Assembly (NCBI RefSeq): GCF_003148885.1
Contig: NZ_QGHD01000010.1
Location: 5,219-69,218, forward strand
DNA: 64,000 bases
DNA from: Hallerella porci
GTDB taxonomy: Bacteria > Fibrobacterota > Fibrobacteria > Fibrobacterales > Fibrobacteraceae
Reading direction: 5' to 3'
This document shows, piece after piece, positions 24,917 through 34,284 of this stretch. Numbering within the stretch: position 1 is the stretch's first letter; each line of letters begins with the position of its first letter. The notes beneath the pieces are model-generated. The model made no database searches. It was not told the DNA's origin and saw nothing but the letters and a program-made list of their open reading frames with translations. A program made the position numbers and the translations under genes.

Positions 24917-25794
24917 AATTTTCAAAAATCGGCATTGTGGGATTCAAAGGAAAAAGTCCGGAACTGATTAAAGCGTTGGAATTTATTTCGGAATTTGCCG
25001 CGAAGCATTTGGACATTTCTTTTTATGCGGTGGATTCGCTCAAAGAAATTCTTCCGCGAAAAATTAAAACCGCTTCGGAGCGGATGCTTCGCAAATGTGA
25101 TTTGCTTATCGCAATCGGTGGCGACGGCACATTTTTAAGTTCTGCGAGAATTGCCCTCGGCGTTCATATTCCCATTTTAGGAGTGAATGCGGGACGCGTT
25201 GGATTTTTAACCGAAACGCCGGTAGAAAGTTTGCCCGATGTTTTGAATGCGCTTTTAGTCGGCGATTTTAGCACGCGCAATCGCATTATGATCGATGCGA
25301 AAATTTATCATGGGAAAAAAATAATCGCTTCGGAAACCGTTTTGAACGAAGTGCATGTTCGCGCGCACGCGCCCGAACGCATGGTGAATATCAATGTCGA
25401 ATATAAAAATCGTCCGTTAACCGAATATTGGGCGGATTCGCTTTTGATTTCGACGCCGACGGGGAGCACCGCTTATAATTTGGCAGCGGGCGGTCCGATT
25501 ATTTATCCGTCGACGGATGCGTTTGTGTTAACGCCGGTGGCGCCGAGCAGTCTTTCGGTGCGCCCGTTAATTATTTCAACCGATGCGACTTGCCGCGTTT
25601 CGTCTGTTGTGAATGCGCCGCTGGATTTAGTTTTTGATGGACGCATTACGCGGGTCATGGACGCGGGCGATTCCGTGGTTTTAACGAAGAGTAAAGATGT
25701 GACGACATTTATTCGCATGAAAAATACGGGATTCGTCAATGCGCTCCACGGAAAATTAGGATGGACTGGGAAACCGAAGCTCGCGCAAAAGTGA
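24913..25794 (+). CDS. nadK: NAD kinase
   Basis: 293 residues. It phosphorylates NAD to NADP. GGDGTFLSSAR (69-79), NAGRVGFLTE, LNEVHVRAHAP and STPTGSTAYNLAAGGPI are the hallmark motifs. ATGA overlap with the EPSP-synthase-like gene. A terminator follows seven bases after the stop, closing the operon. Confidence 0.96.
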   Translation: MKFSKIGIVGFKGKSPELIKALEFISEFAAKHLDISFYAVDSLKEILPRKIKTASERMLRKCDLLIAIGGDGTFLSSARIALGVHIPILGVNAGRVGFLTETPVESLPDVLNALLVGDFSTRNRIMIDAKIYHGKKIIASETVLNEVHVRAHAPERMVNINVEYKNRPLTEYWADSLLISTPTGSTAYNLAAGGPIIYPSTDAFVLTPVAPSSLSVRPLIISTDATCRVSSVVNAPLDLVFDGRITRVMDAGDSVVLTKSKDVTTFIRMKNTGFVNALHGKLGWTGKPKLAQK

Positions 25795-25800
25795 ATTGAA

Positions 25801-25830
25801 AAAAGCATCGCAATCGCGATGCTTTTCCAT
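25801..25830 (+). terminator. Terminator after nadK
   Basis: AAGCATCGC and GCGATGCTT with loop AATC, then TTTCCATTTTT. Confidence 0.75.
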
Positions 25831-25956
25831 TTTTAACCGTGATAAATTTCACAATGAGAACGGAGTGGGAACAGAAAGAACCAGATGTAAACGCTATTTT
25901 ACAGACTTTTTTTTCGGAAGAGATAAATTATATCCGTCTTCTCTTTGTGAGGTGTT

Positions 25957-28560
25957 ATGAAACACTCTTTTCTTTTTGGATTAACTTTTGCCGCTGCCGT
26001 GGCTTCGAGCTTTGCGGCGAATCGCATTGGCCCCGTTAGCCAATACGGTCAATTACAAGCAGGCAAAAATTCTGCGGGTAAAGGTCAAATTTACGGCTCT
26101 TGCCCGAGCTATTCGACATCGGGTAGCGAAGTCCAAGTGCAAGGCATGAGCTTGTTTTGGGCAATTGCAAGTGATGTGGGCGCTCCTTACTGGACATCGG
26201 ATATTGTAGATGGCCTTGTTCAAAAGCAAAATATTCAAATTATTCGTGCGCCGATGGGCGTTGACGAAGATTGGGGCGCAGGCAACTATTTTACAAATAC
26301 GGGCTACTATCAAGGTTTGATGGATGCCGTCGTGCAAGCGGCAATCGATAACGATATTTATGTGATTATCGATTACCATTCTCATAAAGCTCACGAAAGT
26401 GAGCAGAATGCCATAACTTTCTTTAGCACGATGGCGCAAAAATGGGGCAAATACGATAACGTCATCTTTGAAATTTACAACGAACCGAAGGAAACTTCTT
26501 GGAACGATATTAAAACTTACGCCGACAAAGTGATTCCCGAAATTCGCAAATATTCAGATAACTTAATTGTCGTCGGAAACCGCAGCTGGGACCAATACCC
26601 CAACGAAGCGTTGAATAATCCGATTAACGATAAAAACGTCGCTTATACATTCCATTTCTACGCAGGAACAGGTTCTAGTCAACACGAAATTAGCCGCGAA
26701 GGCAGAAATGCGGAGCAAGCGATGAACGGCGGCCTTTCGGTCTTTGTCACCGAATGGGGAAACTCAGCACCAGACGGCGCTGGAAGTGTTGTTGATTCGA
26801 GAAGCGCCGCTTGGCTAGATTGGATGAATCAGCATAAACTTTCGGGTGCAAACTGGGCTGTTTCGAATAAGAGCGAAACGGCATCGTATTTTGACGGTTC
26901 TGAGTGGAATTATTCCACGAGCGGAAATTGGACGAATACCAATATCTTTAGCAAACTCCCGAAATCTTACACCAAATGCAGCGGCACTGCGGTTAGTTCG
27001 AGTTCTGTTGCCACTTCGAGCAGTTCTTCGATGCCCGCAGGTTATACCGATTACATCGATGACTTTGAAGACGGCGATTCGCTTGCCTTTACCGGTGGCA
27101 TTTGGTACGCTTATACCGATGATGGTGACGACGGTTTATCGACCCTTTCGAACCCGACAACGGTGGATAAAAACGGTGAAAAAGGCTACAAAGTCGTATT
27201 TGCTGCCGATAACGGCACGAAGAATATGGCTGGCATCAAAGGCGTAAAGCTTTCTCAAGGTGGTAACACTTACGAACCGTATGTTGCGTTAGGCGTTAAA
27301 TTGAATGCTGACGAATCTGCATACGATCTTTCGAAATGCTCAACGATTAGCTATAAATATAAAGGCGCAGCGCATAACTTTAAAGCCGAAGACATGGCTG
27401 TTGGTGATTATGCTTATCACACCACATCCAAGGCAAATGCCAATAGTTGGACAACTGTCAATATTTCATGGAATCAACTGCTGCAACCGACTTGGGGCGA
27501 AGAAGTCACCCTTTCGAAATCTCGTATCAACAAATTCACTTGGGAAATCAAGGGTGACTTGAAAGGAACGCAGCCGACTTATAACTACTTGTATATCGAC
27601 GATGTGCGTTGCAACGGCATTGCAATTAAACCGGTTTCTTCGAGCTCTTCGGCAAAGTCGAGCTCCAGCGTCGCAAAGTCTTCCAGCTCTTCCGTTAAGT
27701 CGAGCTCTAGCGTCGCAAAGTCTTCCAGCTCTTCCGTTAAGTCGAGCTCTAGCGTCGCAAAGTCTTCCAGCTCTTCTGTTAAGTCGAGCTCTAGCGTATC
27801 AAAGACTTCCAGCTCTTCTGTTAAGTCGAGCTCTAGCGTATCAAAGTCTTCCAGCTCTTCTGTCAAGTCGAGCTCTAGCGTCGCGAAGTCATCGAGTTCT
27901 TCCGTCAAGTCGAGCAGCTCGGTGAAATCTTCTTCAAGCGTTTCGACTTCCTATAAGGTAACCGCAGGCAGTTTGAATCAAACAGTTCAAAAGGGAAAAT
28001 CCATTGAAACGGTTGTGATTGAAAATGTCACCTCGTTCAACCGCGAGTCTTGGAATTTGTCTTCGAACGGAACTTTTGATGTTCAACAGTCTGGTAACAA
28101 AGTGACGATTTCGGGTAAAGTCGAAACTTGGGCGCAGGCGACAGAAATTACCGAAAACTTCACGATTAACGGTGAAAAGGTCGCGCTCAATATCAAAGTC
28201 TTGAACTTTACTGAAGAATCGAGCAGCTCAGCAATTTCAAGTTCTAGCGAAACATCTTCGAGTAGTTCTGAAATTTCAAGTTCCAGCGAATCTGAAATTT
28301 CGAGCAGTTCGGAAGATTCCGAAGCGATTGCTTCGACAGGAACTGCACAGAAACTTTCTGTGGCTGTTGTCGGACGTTCTTTGGAAATCGCAAGCGCTTC
28401 GCCGGTGAATGTCACGGTCTTTGATATGCAAGGTCGTTTGATGAAGCAACTTCGCCAAGTGAATGGCGCAATTTCTCTCCAATCGCTTCAAACAGGCTCT
28501 TACATTATCCGCGTTCAATCGGCATCCGCCAACTGGACAAAGCGCATCGCACTCCGCTAA
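25957..28560 (+). CDS. Secreted GH5 endoglucanase with CBM11-like domain, Ser-rich linkers and C-terminal sorting-type domain
   Basis: 867 residues. Signal peptide MKHSFLFGLTFAAAVASSFA. The catalytic GH5 domain (about 25-325) has RAPMGVDEDW, VIIDYHSH, the acid/base Glu in IYNEPKE and the nucleophile Glu in VTEWGNSAP; it cuts beta-1,4-glucan. Next come a short Ser linker, a CBM11-like module (YIDDFEDGDSLAFTGG..., about 362-545), a long linker of 14-residue repeats of V-A-K-S5-V-K-S4 type, a small beta domain (about 665-755), another Ser linker and a terminal domain with VTVFDMQGRLMKQL ending KRIALR, like type IX sorting domains. Confidence 0.88.
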   Translation: MKHSFLFGLTFAAAVASSFAANRIGPVSQYGQLQAGKNSAGKGQIYGSCPSYSTSGSEVQVQGMSLFWAIASDVGAPYWTSDIVDGLVQKQNIQIIRAPMGVDEDWGAGNYFTNTGYYQGLMDAVVQAAIDNDIYVIIDYHSHKAHESEQNAITFFSTMAQKWGKYDNVIFEIYNEPKETSWNDIKTYADKVIPEIRKYSDNLIVVGNRSWDQYPNEALNNPINDKNVAYTFHFYAGTGSSQHEISREGRNAEQAMNGGLSVFVTEWGNSAPDGAGSVVDSRSAAWLDWMNQHKLSGANWAVSNKSETASYFDGSEWNYSTSGNWTNTNIFSKLPKSYTKCSGTAVSSSSVATSSSSSMPAGYTDYIDDFEDGDSLAFTGGIWYAYTDDGDDGLSTLSNPTTVDKNGEKGYKVVFAADNGTKNMAGIKGVKLSQGGNTYEPYVALGVKLNADESAYDLSKCSTISYKYKGAAHNFKAEDMAVGDYAYHTTSKANANSWTTVNISWNQLLQPTWGEEVTLSKSRINKFTWEIKGDLKGTQPTYNYLYIDDVRCNGIAIKPVSSSSSAKSSSSVAKSSSSSVKSSSSVAKSSSSSVKSSSSVAKSSSSSVKSSSSVSKTSSSSVKSSSSVSKSSSSSVKSSSSVAKSSSSSVKSSSSVKSSSSVSTSYKVTAGSLNQTVQKGKSIETVVIENVTSFNRESWNLSSNGTFDVQQSGNKVTISGKVETWAQATEITENFTINGEKVALNIKVLNFTEESSSSAISSSSETSSSSSEISSSSESEISSSSEDSEAIASTGTAQKLSVAVVGRSLEIASASPVNVTVFDMQGRLMKQLRQVNGAISLQSLQTGSYIIRVQSASANWTKRIALR
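27628..27915 (+). repeat. 42-bp coding tandem repeat (linker of GH5)
   Basis: GTCGC/GTATC landmarks at 27670, 27712, 27754, 27796, 27838 and 27880 are exactly 42 bp apart, encoding a 14-residue Ser/Lys/Val unit. Confidence 0.85.
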
Positions 28561-28580
28561 ATTTACCCAACAAAGAGAGA

Positions 28581-28612
28581 AAGGGCTCCCGCTTCGGCGG
28601 GGGCTTTTTTTA
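28581..28612 (+). terminator. Terminator after GH5 gene
   Basis: GCTCCCGC and GCGGGGGC with loop TTCG and a run of seven T. Confidence 0.85.
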
Positions 28613-28621
28613 ATGAGGAAT

Positions 28622-28712
28622 GAGCGCGCGGGTTTTGAGAACTTAGAGCTTAGAACTTTGATCTTAGAAACTCTAATCTCTAAACTCTAAGTTCTAAGAT
28701 CTCATTCAGACC
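28622..28712. repeat. Low-complexity CTTAGA/TCTAAG stretch
   Basis: About 70 bp are built from repeats of GAACTTAGA, GATCTTAGA and their complements (TCTAAGTTC, TCTAAGATC), making an imperfect inverted repeat. It directly precedes the 42-bp array. No gene. Confidence 0.5.
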
Positions 28713-29597
28713 TGCAAGAAGGCATTTTACTCGCCAAATGGGGCCATTCACTTTTGCAAGATGCCATTTTACCCGCCAAATGTGTCCATACACTTTTGCA
28801 AGGTGGCATTTTCCCCACCAAATGCGTCCATTCACTTTTGCAAGGTGCCGTTTTACCCACCAAATGGGTCATTGCACTTTTGCGAGATGCCATTTTACCC
28901 ACCAAATGTGTCCATTCACTTTTGCAAGATGCCATTTTTCCCACCAAATGTATCCTTGCACTTCTGCAAGAAGCCATTTTCCCCGCCAAATGGGTCATTG
29001 CACTTTTGCAAGGTGGCATTTTCCCCACCAAATGGGTCATTGCACTTTTGCAAGGTGGCATTTTCCCCGCCAAATGGGTCATTGCACTTTTGCAAGGTGG
29101 CATTTTCCCCGCCAAATGGGTCATTGCACTTTTGCAAGGTGGCATTTTACCCACCAAATGTGTCATTGCACTTTTACAAGGTGCCATTTTATCCGCCAAA
29201 TGGGTCCATTCACTTTTGAAAGGTGGCATTTTCCCCGCCAAATGTGTCATTGCACTTTTGCAAGATGGCATTTTCCCCGCCAAATGGGTCCATTCACTTC
29301 TGCAAGGTGGCATTTTCCCCACCAAATGCGTCCATTCACTTTTGCAAGGTGGCATTTTACTCACCAAATGTGTCCTTGCACTTTTGAATGGTGCAGTTTT
29401 GCCCGCCAAATGTGTCCTTGCACTTTTGCAAGATGCCATTTTCCCCACCAAATGTATCCTTGCACTTCTGCAAGGTGGCATTATCCCCGCCAAATGTGTC
29501 ATTGCACTTTTGCAAGATGCCATTTTCCCCACCAAATGTGTCATTGCACTTTTGCAAGGTGGCGTTTTACCCGCCAAATGGGTCCATGCAATTCTGC
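28713..29597. repeat. 42-bp tandem array, 21 copies, no indels
   Basis: The word CAAATG recurs every 42 bp from 28735 to 29575, 21 times, with no net length change. Each unit has a form of GGTGGCATTTTCCCCGCC, then CAAATG, then TTGCA-CTTT-TGCAA, a small hairpin perfect in many copies. Point changes are scattered, and variable columns fall in all three codon positions. Because 42 is divisible by 3, long frames are open on both strands (for example 28702-29637 minus and 28738-29619 plus), but none has a start with signals or a domain. I treat it as non-coding. It sits between convergent gene ends. Confidence 0.9.
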
Positions 29598-29643
29598 GGT
29601 TAAATTCCCTGACCCCTGACCACTGATCACTGCCCACTAACCA

Positions 29644-31203
29644 CTAACTCCTCATTCCTAATTTTAGCAGTTTTTCTTCTTGTTCAAAAATGGGCGGGCG
29701 ATTTTTGGCGGCGAGGTCGTTGCGGCGGCCGTAAATGTAATCCGTCATTTCAGCGAGAGTGTAGAGACGGTTAAAGTAAGCGATATTGGGGCCGGGGCAA
29801 ATGGCGACGGGGGCGGTGGATTTTTCTAAACCGAGAGCGATGAGCGCAGAATTGCCGAGTTCGTGGCAAATGCAACTTTTTTCGTAAACGCGGGCGATTT
29901 GCTGCTTTTTTTCTTCTTCGGACAAATCCGATTTCAAAATCGCAGCCACTTTCTGCTTTTGATATTCGCGGCTTGCAGTGCAAATGACGCGGTCTGTAAA
30001 TTCCGTATTATTTTGCAGAAATCCTTTGACGCAAATGGAGCCCGGATGACCTTCGCAAATTCTTTGCTTGCGGGCACATTCCGCGCTACTTGTCCGCAGA
30101 TTGCTAAACGGAACGCCGAGCGGAGACGCATGACTAATCCAAAAATCTTCTTCGGTCGCCGCCGCTAATTTTTTCCGCGTTTCGTCATCGACGAGAGTCG
30201 CTTCGGGGACGAGCAAAAAAGGCGTTCCCCAACCGCAGCGATTCATCCCAAAATCGCGCATCAGCATTTCGGATTCTGCGTAATTTCCAACGCCGCCTTG
30301 GACGCTGAATTGCGGCGTAAACGGAATTAAACGATTAACGTCCAATCCATTTGCCGCATAATATTTTTGCACGGCTCCTAAAAATTGCGAACCCAAACTT
30401 TCTTTCTTTTGTTTAATTTCACCGAGAATTTTCGGGAGAGTTTCGCCCGGCGAAGGGAAAAGATGCCCGCCGCAGTTCATTCCAGATTCGACGCGGAATT
30501 CGCTCACTTCTAAACCTTTCCGCGCGAGAAATTTTCCTTGAATCATCGCTGAACGAAAATCGGAAATTTTCAAAACAATTTTTTTGTCAAATCCGCCGTT
30601 TTGATTGCGGTAAAAACACGGATATTTTTCCATTTCCGAAAAAAGCGACTGATTGATTCCCGCGCTGAGAACGAGATGTGTATTGCCGCACAGTGTGGAT
30701 TCTGCGTAACCGCGAAGCGCTTCTTTGGCGTCGTCAAATCCGGGGCGGTCGAGCTTCACCATAATATTTACGTCGATTGAACCGACGCACATCGCTGCGG
30801 TTAAATTTTTTTCTTCGGCGGAGCGTTCCAAACCCGCGGGCATTTTTTGCCAAGCCAAATAACGAATCCGCAGCGGATCATCCGTCGGAAGCATTTGAAA
30901 ATAACGGTCTTTTTCGGAATTTCCATTCAAATTTTCGGCTTGAATGCGGGCAAAATTTTGCTGAACCAAAATATTTATCAAATTCAGATAACGGCGGATG
31001 CGTTCTGCGCGGGCGTGTTCTGTTTTCGGTAAAACTTTTTCGTAGGGAAGGGAAAATTTTTGGGCGTAAAAAATTCCCATTTGCTCGATGAGCTTATCAT
31101 CGACTAAAGAAATAACGGAATCGATTCCAAAATGCGCAATGCGTAACGGCGAATCATTGGTAAAACCGGTTCCCATGACAGGAACATAAAAACGATGAGC
31201 CAT
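29644..31203 (-). CDS. Conserved-type hypothetical protein, Cys-rich, possible TIM-barrel enzyme
   Basis: 519 residues, cytosolic. N-terminus MAHRFYVPVMGTGFTNDSPL, followed by HFGIDSVISLVDDKLIEQM. The middle has VLKISDFRSAMIQGKFLARK and ESGMNCGGHLFPSPGETLP, and later SVQGGVGNYAESEMLM and GWGTPFLLVPEATLVD, a pattern of strands and Gly-rich loops like an FMN-type TIM barrel. The C-terminal part is Cys-rich (AECARKQRICEGHPGSICVK, SCICHELGNSA, ICPGPNIAYFN). I recall similar uncharacterised proteins in Bacteroidota, without known function. Possible oxidoreductase with a metal or Fe-S site; not certain. Single gene, convergent with the 42-bp array. Confidence 0.65.
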   Translation of the reverse strand: MAHRFYVPVMGTGFTNDSPLRIAHFGIDSVISLVDDKLIEQMGIFYAQKFSLPYEKVLPKTEHARAERIRRYLNLINILVQQNFARIQAENLNGNSEKDRYFQMLPTDDPLRIRYLAWQKMPAGLERSAEEKNLTAAMCVGSIDVNIMVKLDRPGFDDAKEALRGYAESTLCGNTHLVLSAGINQSLFSEMEKYPCFYRNQNGGFDKKIVLKISDFRSAMIQGKFLARKGLEVSEFRVESGMNCGGHLFPSPGETLPKILGEIKQKKESLGSQFLGAVQKYYAANGLDVNRLIPFTPQFSVQGGVGNYAESEMLMRDFGMNRCGWGTPFLLVPEATLVDDETRKKLAAATEEDFWISHASPLGVPFSNLRTSSAECARKQRICEGHPGSICVKGFLQNNTEFTDRVICTASREYQKQKVAAILKSDLSEEEKKQQIARVYEKSCICHELGNSALIALGLEKSTAPVAICPGPNIAYFNRLYTLAEMTDYIYGRRNDLAAKNRPPIFEQEEKLLKLGMRS

Positions 31204-31347
31204 GGGTAAAAACTATAAAATTCGCATTCAAAAAGACAATGAAAAAGCCTTCCGTTGTAAATCTTTACAATGAAAAAAAGGAAACATTTCGGCGTTTACG
31301 CAGAGGAAAAATTAACTTGGGAAAAAATTGACTCAAAAGGAGACTTT

Positions 31348-32871
31348 ATGCAGAATCCGTTTTGGAAAATGGCAAAGCTGAGCGCTGTCGCCGCACTGGG
31401 AATGTTCACGGCGAACGCATTTGCCGTGGATGCTTGCAAAGACGATATGGGACATGTAGGGAGCGGTCACGTGGTAAGCGGGAATCGAACGGGTTCTATT
31501 TCGGGAACGCAGTGGGGTTATGAACAATGGTCCGCGGGCGGTTCGAATTCGATGACCTATTATGATAATGGCACATTCAAAGCGGAATGGACGAATAACG
31601 ACGACTATTTAGCGCGCGTCGGCTTCCGCTACGGCGATAACGGTCCCGGAGTCGATCACACGACAAAGCATTACACTGTCGATTATAAATACACCAAAAC
31701 GGGAAAAGCTTCTTACGGTTACATCGGCGTTTACGGCTGGACGGTCAATCCGCAAGTCGAATATTATATCGTCGACGACTGGTATAGTCAACCGAATGAA
31801 AATTATGTCGGCAAAAAATTCGGTGAAATTACAGTCGATGGCGCAACTTATACGGTGCACGCCTTCTTGCGCCAGCAAGAAGCTTCGAAAACGGGAACTT
31901 CTACATTCTTGCAAATTTTTAGCATTCGCAAAACGCCGCGTCAATGCGGACATATCGATATTTCGGCGCATTTCAAAAAGTGGGATGAACTTTTCACGGG
32001 TCAAACCGCAGAATTGAAAGGTTCAAAAGGCGGCGGATCGACGACGTTAAAATTCGGTAAAGTGACGGAAGTCATGCTCATGAACGAAGCGGGCGGAAAC
32101 GCTACGGGAACTGTCGATTATACCTATTTTGCGATGAGCGATAACGGCGAATCTTCAGAAGTAACGCCTGTAGAACCGGTCAAAGAAATTGAACGTCGCC
32201 CATTCCAAGGGGTAAAAGCAAAAATTCCGGGAGTCATCGAAGCGGAAAATTTTGATGAAGGCAATAACGAAGTTTCGTATTACGATGACAGTGAAACGGT
32301 TGAAGAAGGCGCAAATACCGAATACCGCGGCGAAAATTACTTCGTCGATATCGTGGGAACGGGCGACGGTTACGCGGTCGGTTATACGACTGCGGGCGAA
32401 TGGTTAGAATATACCGTCGATATTGCGGCTGCAGGCGAATATACTGCAGAAGCATTACTCGTGAACGGTGCGACGGATGGAAGCATTTCCATTTCGGTTG
32501 ATGGCGAAAAAGCGGGCGAAATTGCGTTTACCAAATCCGCAGATGAAAAATGGGAAACATACGCTCCGGCATCGGGCAAAGTAAAATTGCCGGCGGGCGA
32601 GCACATTATCCGCGTTACATTCGAAGATGGTTATTCGAATTTGGATAAAATCACCTTTAAGGCATTGGACGATACGGGAATTCATTCTTCTTTGCGGCTT
32701 CAAACGGCTGCGGGCACTTATCAAGTTTTCGATATGCAAGGTCGCATTCTCGGAAGCATTCAAGTTTCTGCGGGCTCTTCGCTCAGCGATGCGCTGCGCG
32801 CCCGTTTCCAAAACGCAGGCGCGTTTTTGGTGAAACGCGGAAATCAAGTGAAGATGATTCGCAATGAGTAA
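31348..32871 (+). CDS. Secreted GH11 xylanase with CBM6 module
   Basis: 507 residues from MQNPFWKMAK (31348), with AAGGAG upstream; an earlier in-frame start gives no signal peptide at the front. Signal peptide ends NAFA. The GH11 jelly-roll (about 30-275) has YGYIGVYGWTVNPQVEYYIVDDW, where the Glu is the expected nucleophile, and a later TEVMLMNEAGGNATG region with the acid/base side. A CBM6-type module follows (IPGVIEAENFDEG ... LDKITFKAL, about 315-450). The C-terminal part TYQVFDMQGRILGSIQ shares VFDMQGR with the GH5 cellulase, suggesting the same export or anchoring route. Confidence 0.88.
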   Translation: MQNPFWKMAKLSAVAALGMFTANAFAVDACKDDMGHVGSGHVVSGNRTGSISGTQWGYEQWSAGGSNSMTYYDNGTFKAEWTNNDDYLARVGFRYGDNGPGVDHTTKHYTVDYKYTKTGKASYGYIGVYGWTVNPQVEYYIVDDWYSQPNENYVGKKFGEITVDGATYTVHAFLRQQEASKTGTSTFLQIFSIRKTPRQCGHIDISAHFKKWDELFTGQTAELKGSKGGGSTTLKFGKVTEVMLMNEAGGNATGTVDYTYFAMSDNGESSEVTPVEPVKEIERRPFQGVKAKIPGVIEAENFDEGNNEVSYYDDSETVEEGANTEYRGENYFVDIVGTGDGYAVGYTTAGEWLEYTVDIAAAGEYTAEALLVNGATDGSISISVDGEKAGEIAFTKSADEKWETYAPASGKVKLPAGEHIIRVTFEDGYSNLDKITFKALDDTGIHSSLRLQTAAGTYQVFDMQGRILGSIQVSAGSSLSDALRARFQNAGAFLVKRGNQVKMIRNE

Positions 32872-32921
32872 AATTTTTACTCGCGAAAATTAAATTCAGA
32901 ATTTCCGAAGAAAGTTAATGC

Positions 32922-32953
32922 GAATGGCGCGCCGCAGGCGCGCCATTCATTTT
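32922..32953 (+). terminator. Terminator after xylanase gene
   Basis: Perfect 12-bp stem GAATGGCGCGCC with GGCGCGCCATTC, loop GCA, followed by ATTTTACC. Confidence 0.75.
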
Positions 32954-32994
32954 ACCTTCCTAAAATTTCCCATTTTCCATTCTCAATTCAAATA

Positions 32995-33022
32995 AAAAAG
33001 CACCGCTTTCGCGGTGCTTTTT
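32995..33022 (-). terminator. Terminator after glgC
   Basis: AGCACCGC and GCGGTGCT with a 4-base loop; on the minus strand it is followed by TTTTTTATTTG, 15 bases after the glgC stop. Confidence 0.8.
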
Positions 33023-33036
33023 CTGTAAAGCTTTCG

Positions 33037-34284
33037 TTATGCTTTAATAATCGTGTCTTTTGCCAAGACGACGATTCCCGAAGGCGTAACGTGGAACATT
33101 TTGCTATCGCGTTCCAAATCGTAGCCGATTTCAAAGCCGGCAGGAATGTGCAAGCCTTTTTCGATAATAGCACGGCGCACTTTTGCGCCCGGGCCAATCG
33201 TCACATCGGGGAAGAGAATGGATTCTTCGACGAGAGCATCTTTTTGAATGGACACCGCTGGCGAAAGCACGCTTTTGATGACGCGACCGCCACCAATCAC
33301 GCAGCCCGCCGAAACGACGGAGTCAATCGCTGCGCCCGGGTGATCGGAATCGCCCGCACTGAAGAATCGAGCAGGGGGCTGATTCCAGTTGTAAGTGCGG
33401 ATGGGCCAGTAATTGTTATACAAATCGAACGGCGGATTTTCGGAGCAAATGTCTAAGTTTGCGTCAAAGAATGCGTCGAGAGTTCCCACATCGCGCCAGT
33501 AACCTTTTGTTTCGGCACGTTCGCCGCGGACGATATTCGTGTTGAAATCGTAAACGTAAACAGGATAATTCGGATACAGCGCCGGGATAATGTCTTTGCC
33601 AAAGTCGGTTGCGCCTTCGCTAGAATGCTTCAACAATTCGCGGACAAGGAATTTGCTCGTGAAAATGTAATTTCCCATACTCGCTAAGCACCAGCCTGGA
33701 CGTCCGGGCATTTGCTTTGGCTGTTTCGGCTTTTCTTCAAAGCCTATCATGCGATTGTCTTGGTCCACTTCGATAATGCCGAATTCGTGCGCTTCTTCGA
33801 CGGGGACGGGAATCGCAGCGATGGTGAGAAGAGCTGCCCGCGAAAGATGGAAATCAATCATCTGATTAACGTCCATCTTGTAAATATGATCGCCGCCGAA
33901 AATGGCAACGATATCGGGACGTTCATCTGTAATCAAATTGATGTTTTGGAAAATGGCATCGGCGGTGCCTTTATACCAATCGCCACCTGTCCGCATCTGC
34001 GCCGGAACGAGGTCCACATATTGGTCTAAGCTTGCGTTCAAATTCCACGCTGCCGAAATATGTTTATTTAACGAATCGCTTTTGAATTGCGTCAAGACTT
34101 TGATTTTGAAAATTCCCGAATTGATGAAATTGTTCAAAACAAAATCGATAATACGATAAGTTCCGCCAAAGTGAACAGCGGGCTTGGCGCGGTCGCGAGT
34201 TAATGGCTGCAAACGGCTGCCTTGGCCGCCTGCCATGATCATGCAGAGAAAATTCTTGTTGTGTTCCCGATAGGACCAATTCAT
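33037..34284 (-). CDS. glgC: Glucose-1-phosphate adenylyltransferase
   Basis: 415 residues. It makes ADP-glucose for glycogen, a storage polymer prominent in Fibrobacter. GGQGSRLQPLTRDRAKPAVHFGG (about 18-40) is the nucleotidyl and regulatory loop; GTADAIFQN, FGGDHIYKMD and GFEEKPKQP are substrate sites; a left-handed beta-helix tail (SAGCVIGGGRVIKSVLSP) follows. Monocistronic with its own terminator, divergent from pckA. Confidence 0.96.
   Translation of the reverse strand: MNWSYREHNKNFLCMIMAGGQGSRLQPLTRDRAKPAVHFGGTYRIIDFVLNNFINSGIFKIKVLTQFKSDSLNKHISAAWNLNASLDQYVDLVPAQMRTGGDWYKGTADAIFQNINLITDERPDIVAIFGGDHIYKMDVNQMIDFHLSRAALLTIAAIPVPVEEAHEFGIIEVDQDNRMIGFEEKPKQPKQMPGRPGWCLASMGNYIFTSKFLVRELLKHSSEGATDFGKDIIPALYPNYPVYVYDFNTNIVRGERAETKGYWRDVGTLDAFFDANLDICSENPPFDLYNNYWPIRTYNWNQPPARFFSAGDSDHPGAAIDSVVSAGCVIGGGRVIKSVLSPAVSIQKDALVEESILFPDVTIGPGAKVRRAIIEKGLHIPAGFEIGYDLERDSKMFHVTPSGIVVLAKDTIIKA

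Noticed and set aside
28713-29597. CRISPR array
   Set aside because: No alternation of constant repeats and unique spacers: the whole 42-bp unit is repeated, and no cas genes are present.
28702-29637. Long repeat-protein frames (about 290-310 residues) on both strands of the 42-bp array
   Set aside because: The period is divisible by three, so frames stay open by construction; changes show no codon-position bias and there is no signal peptide or ribosome-binding site.
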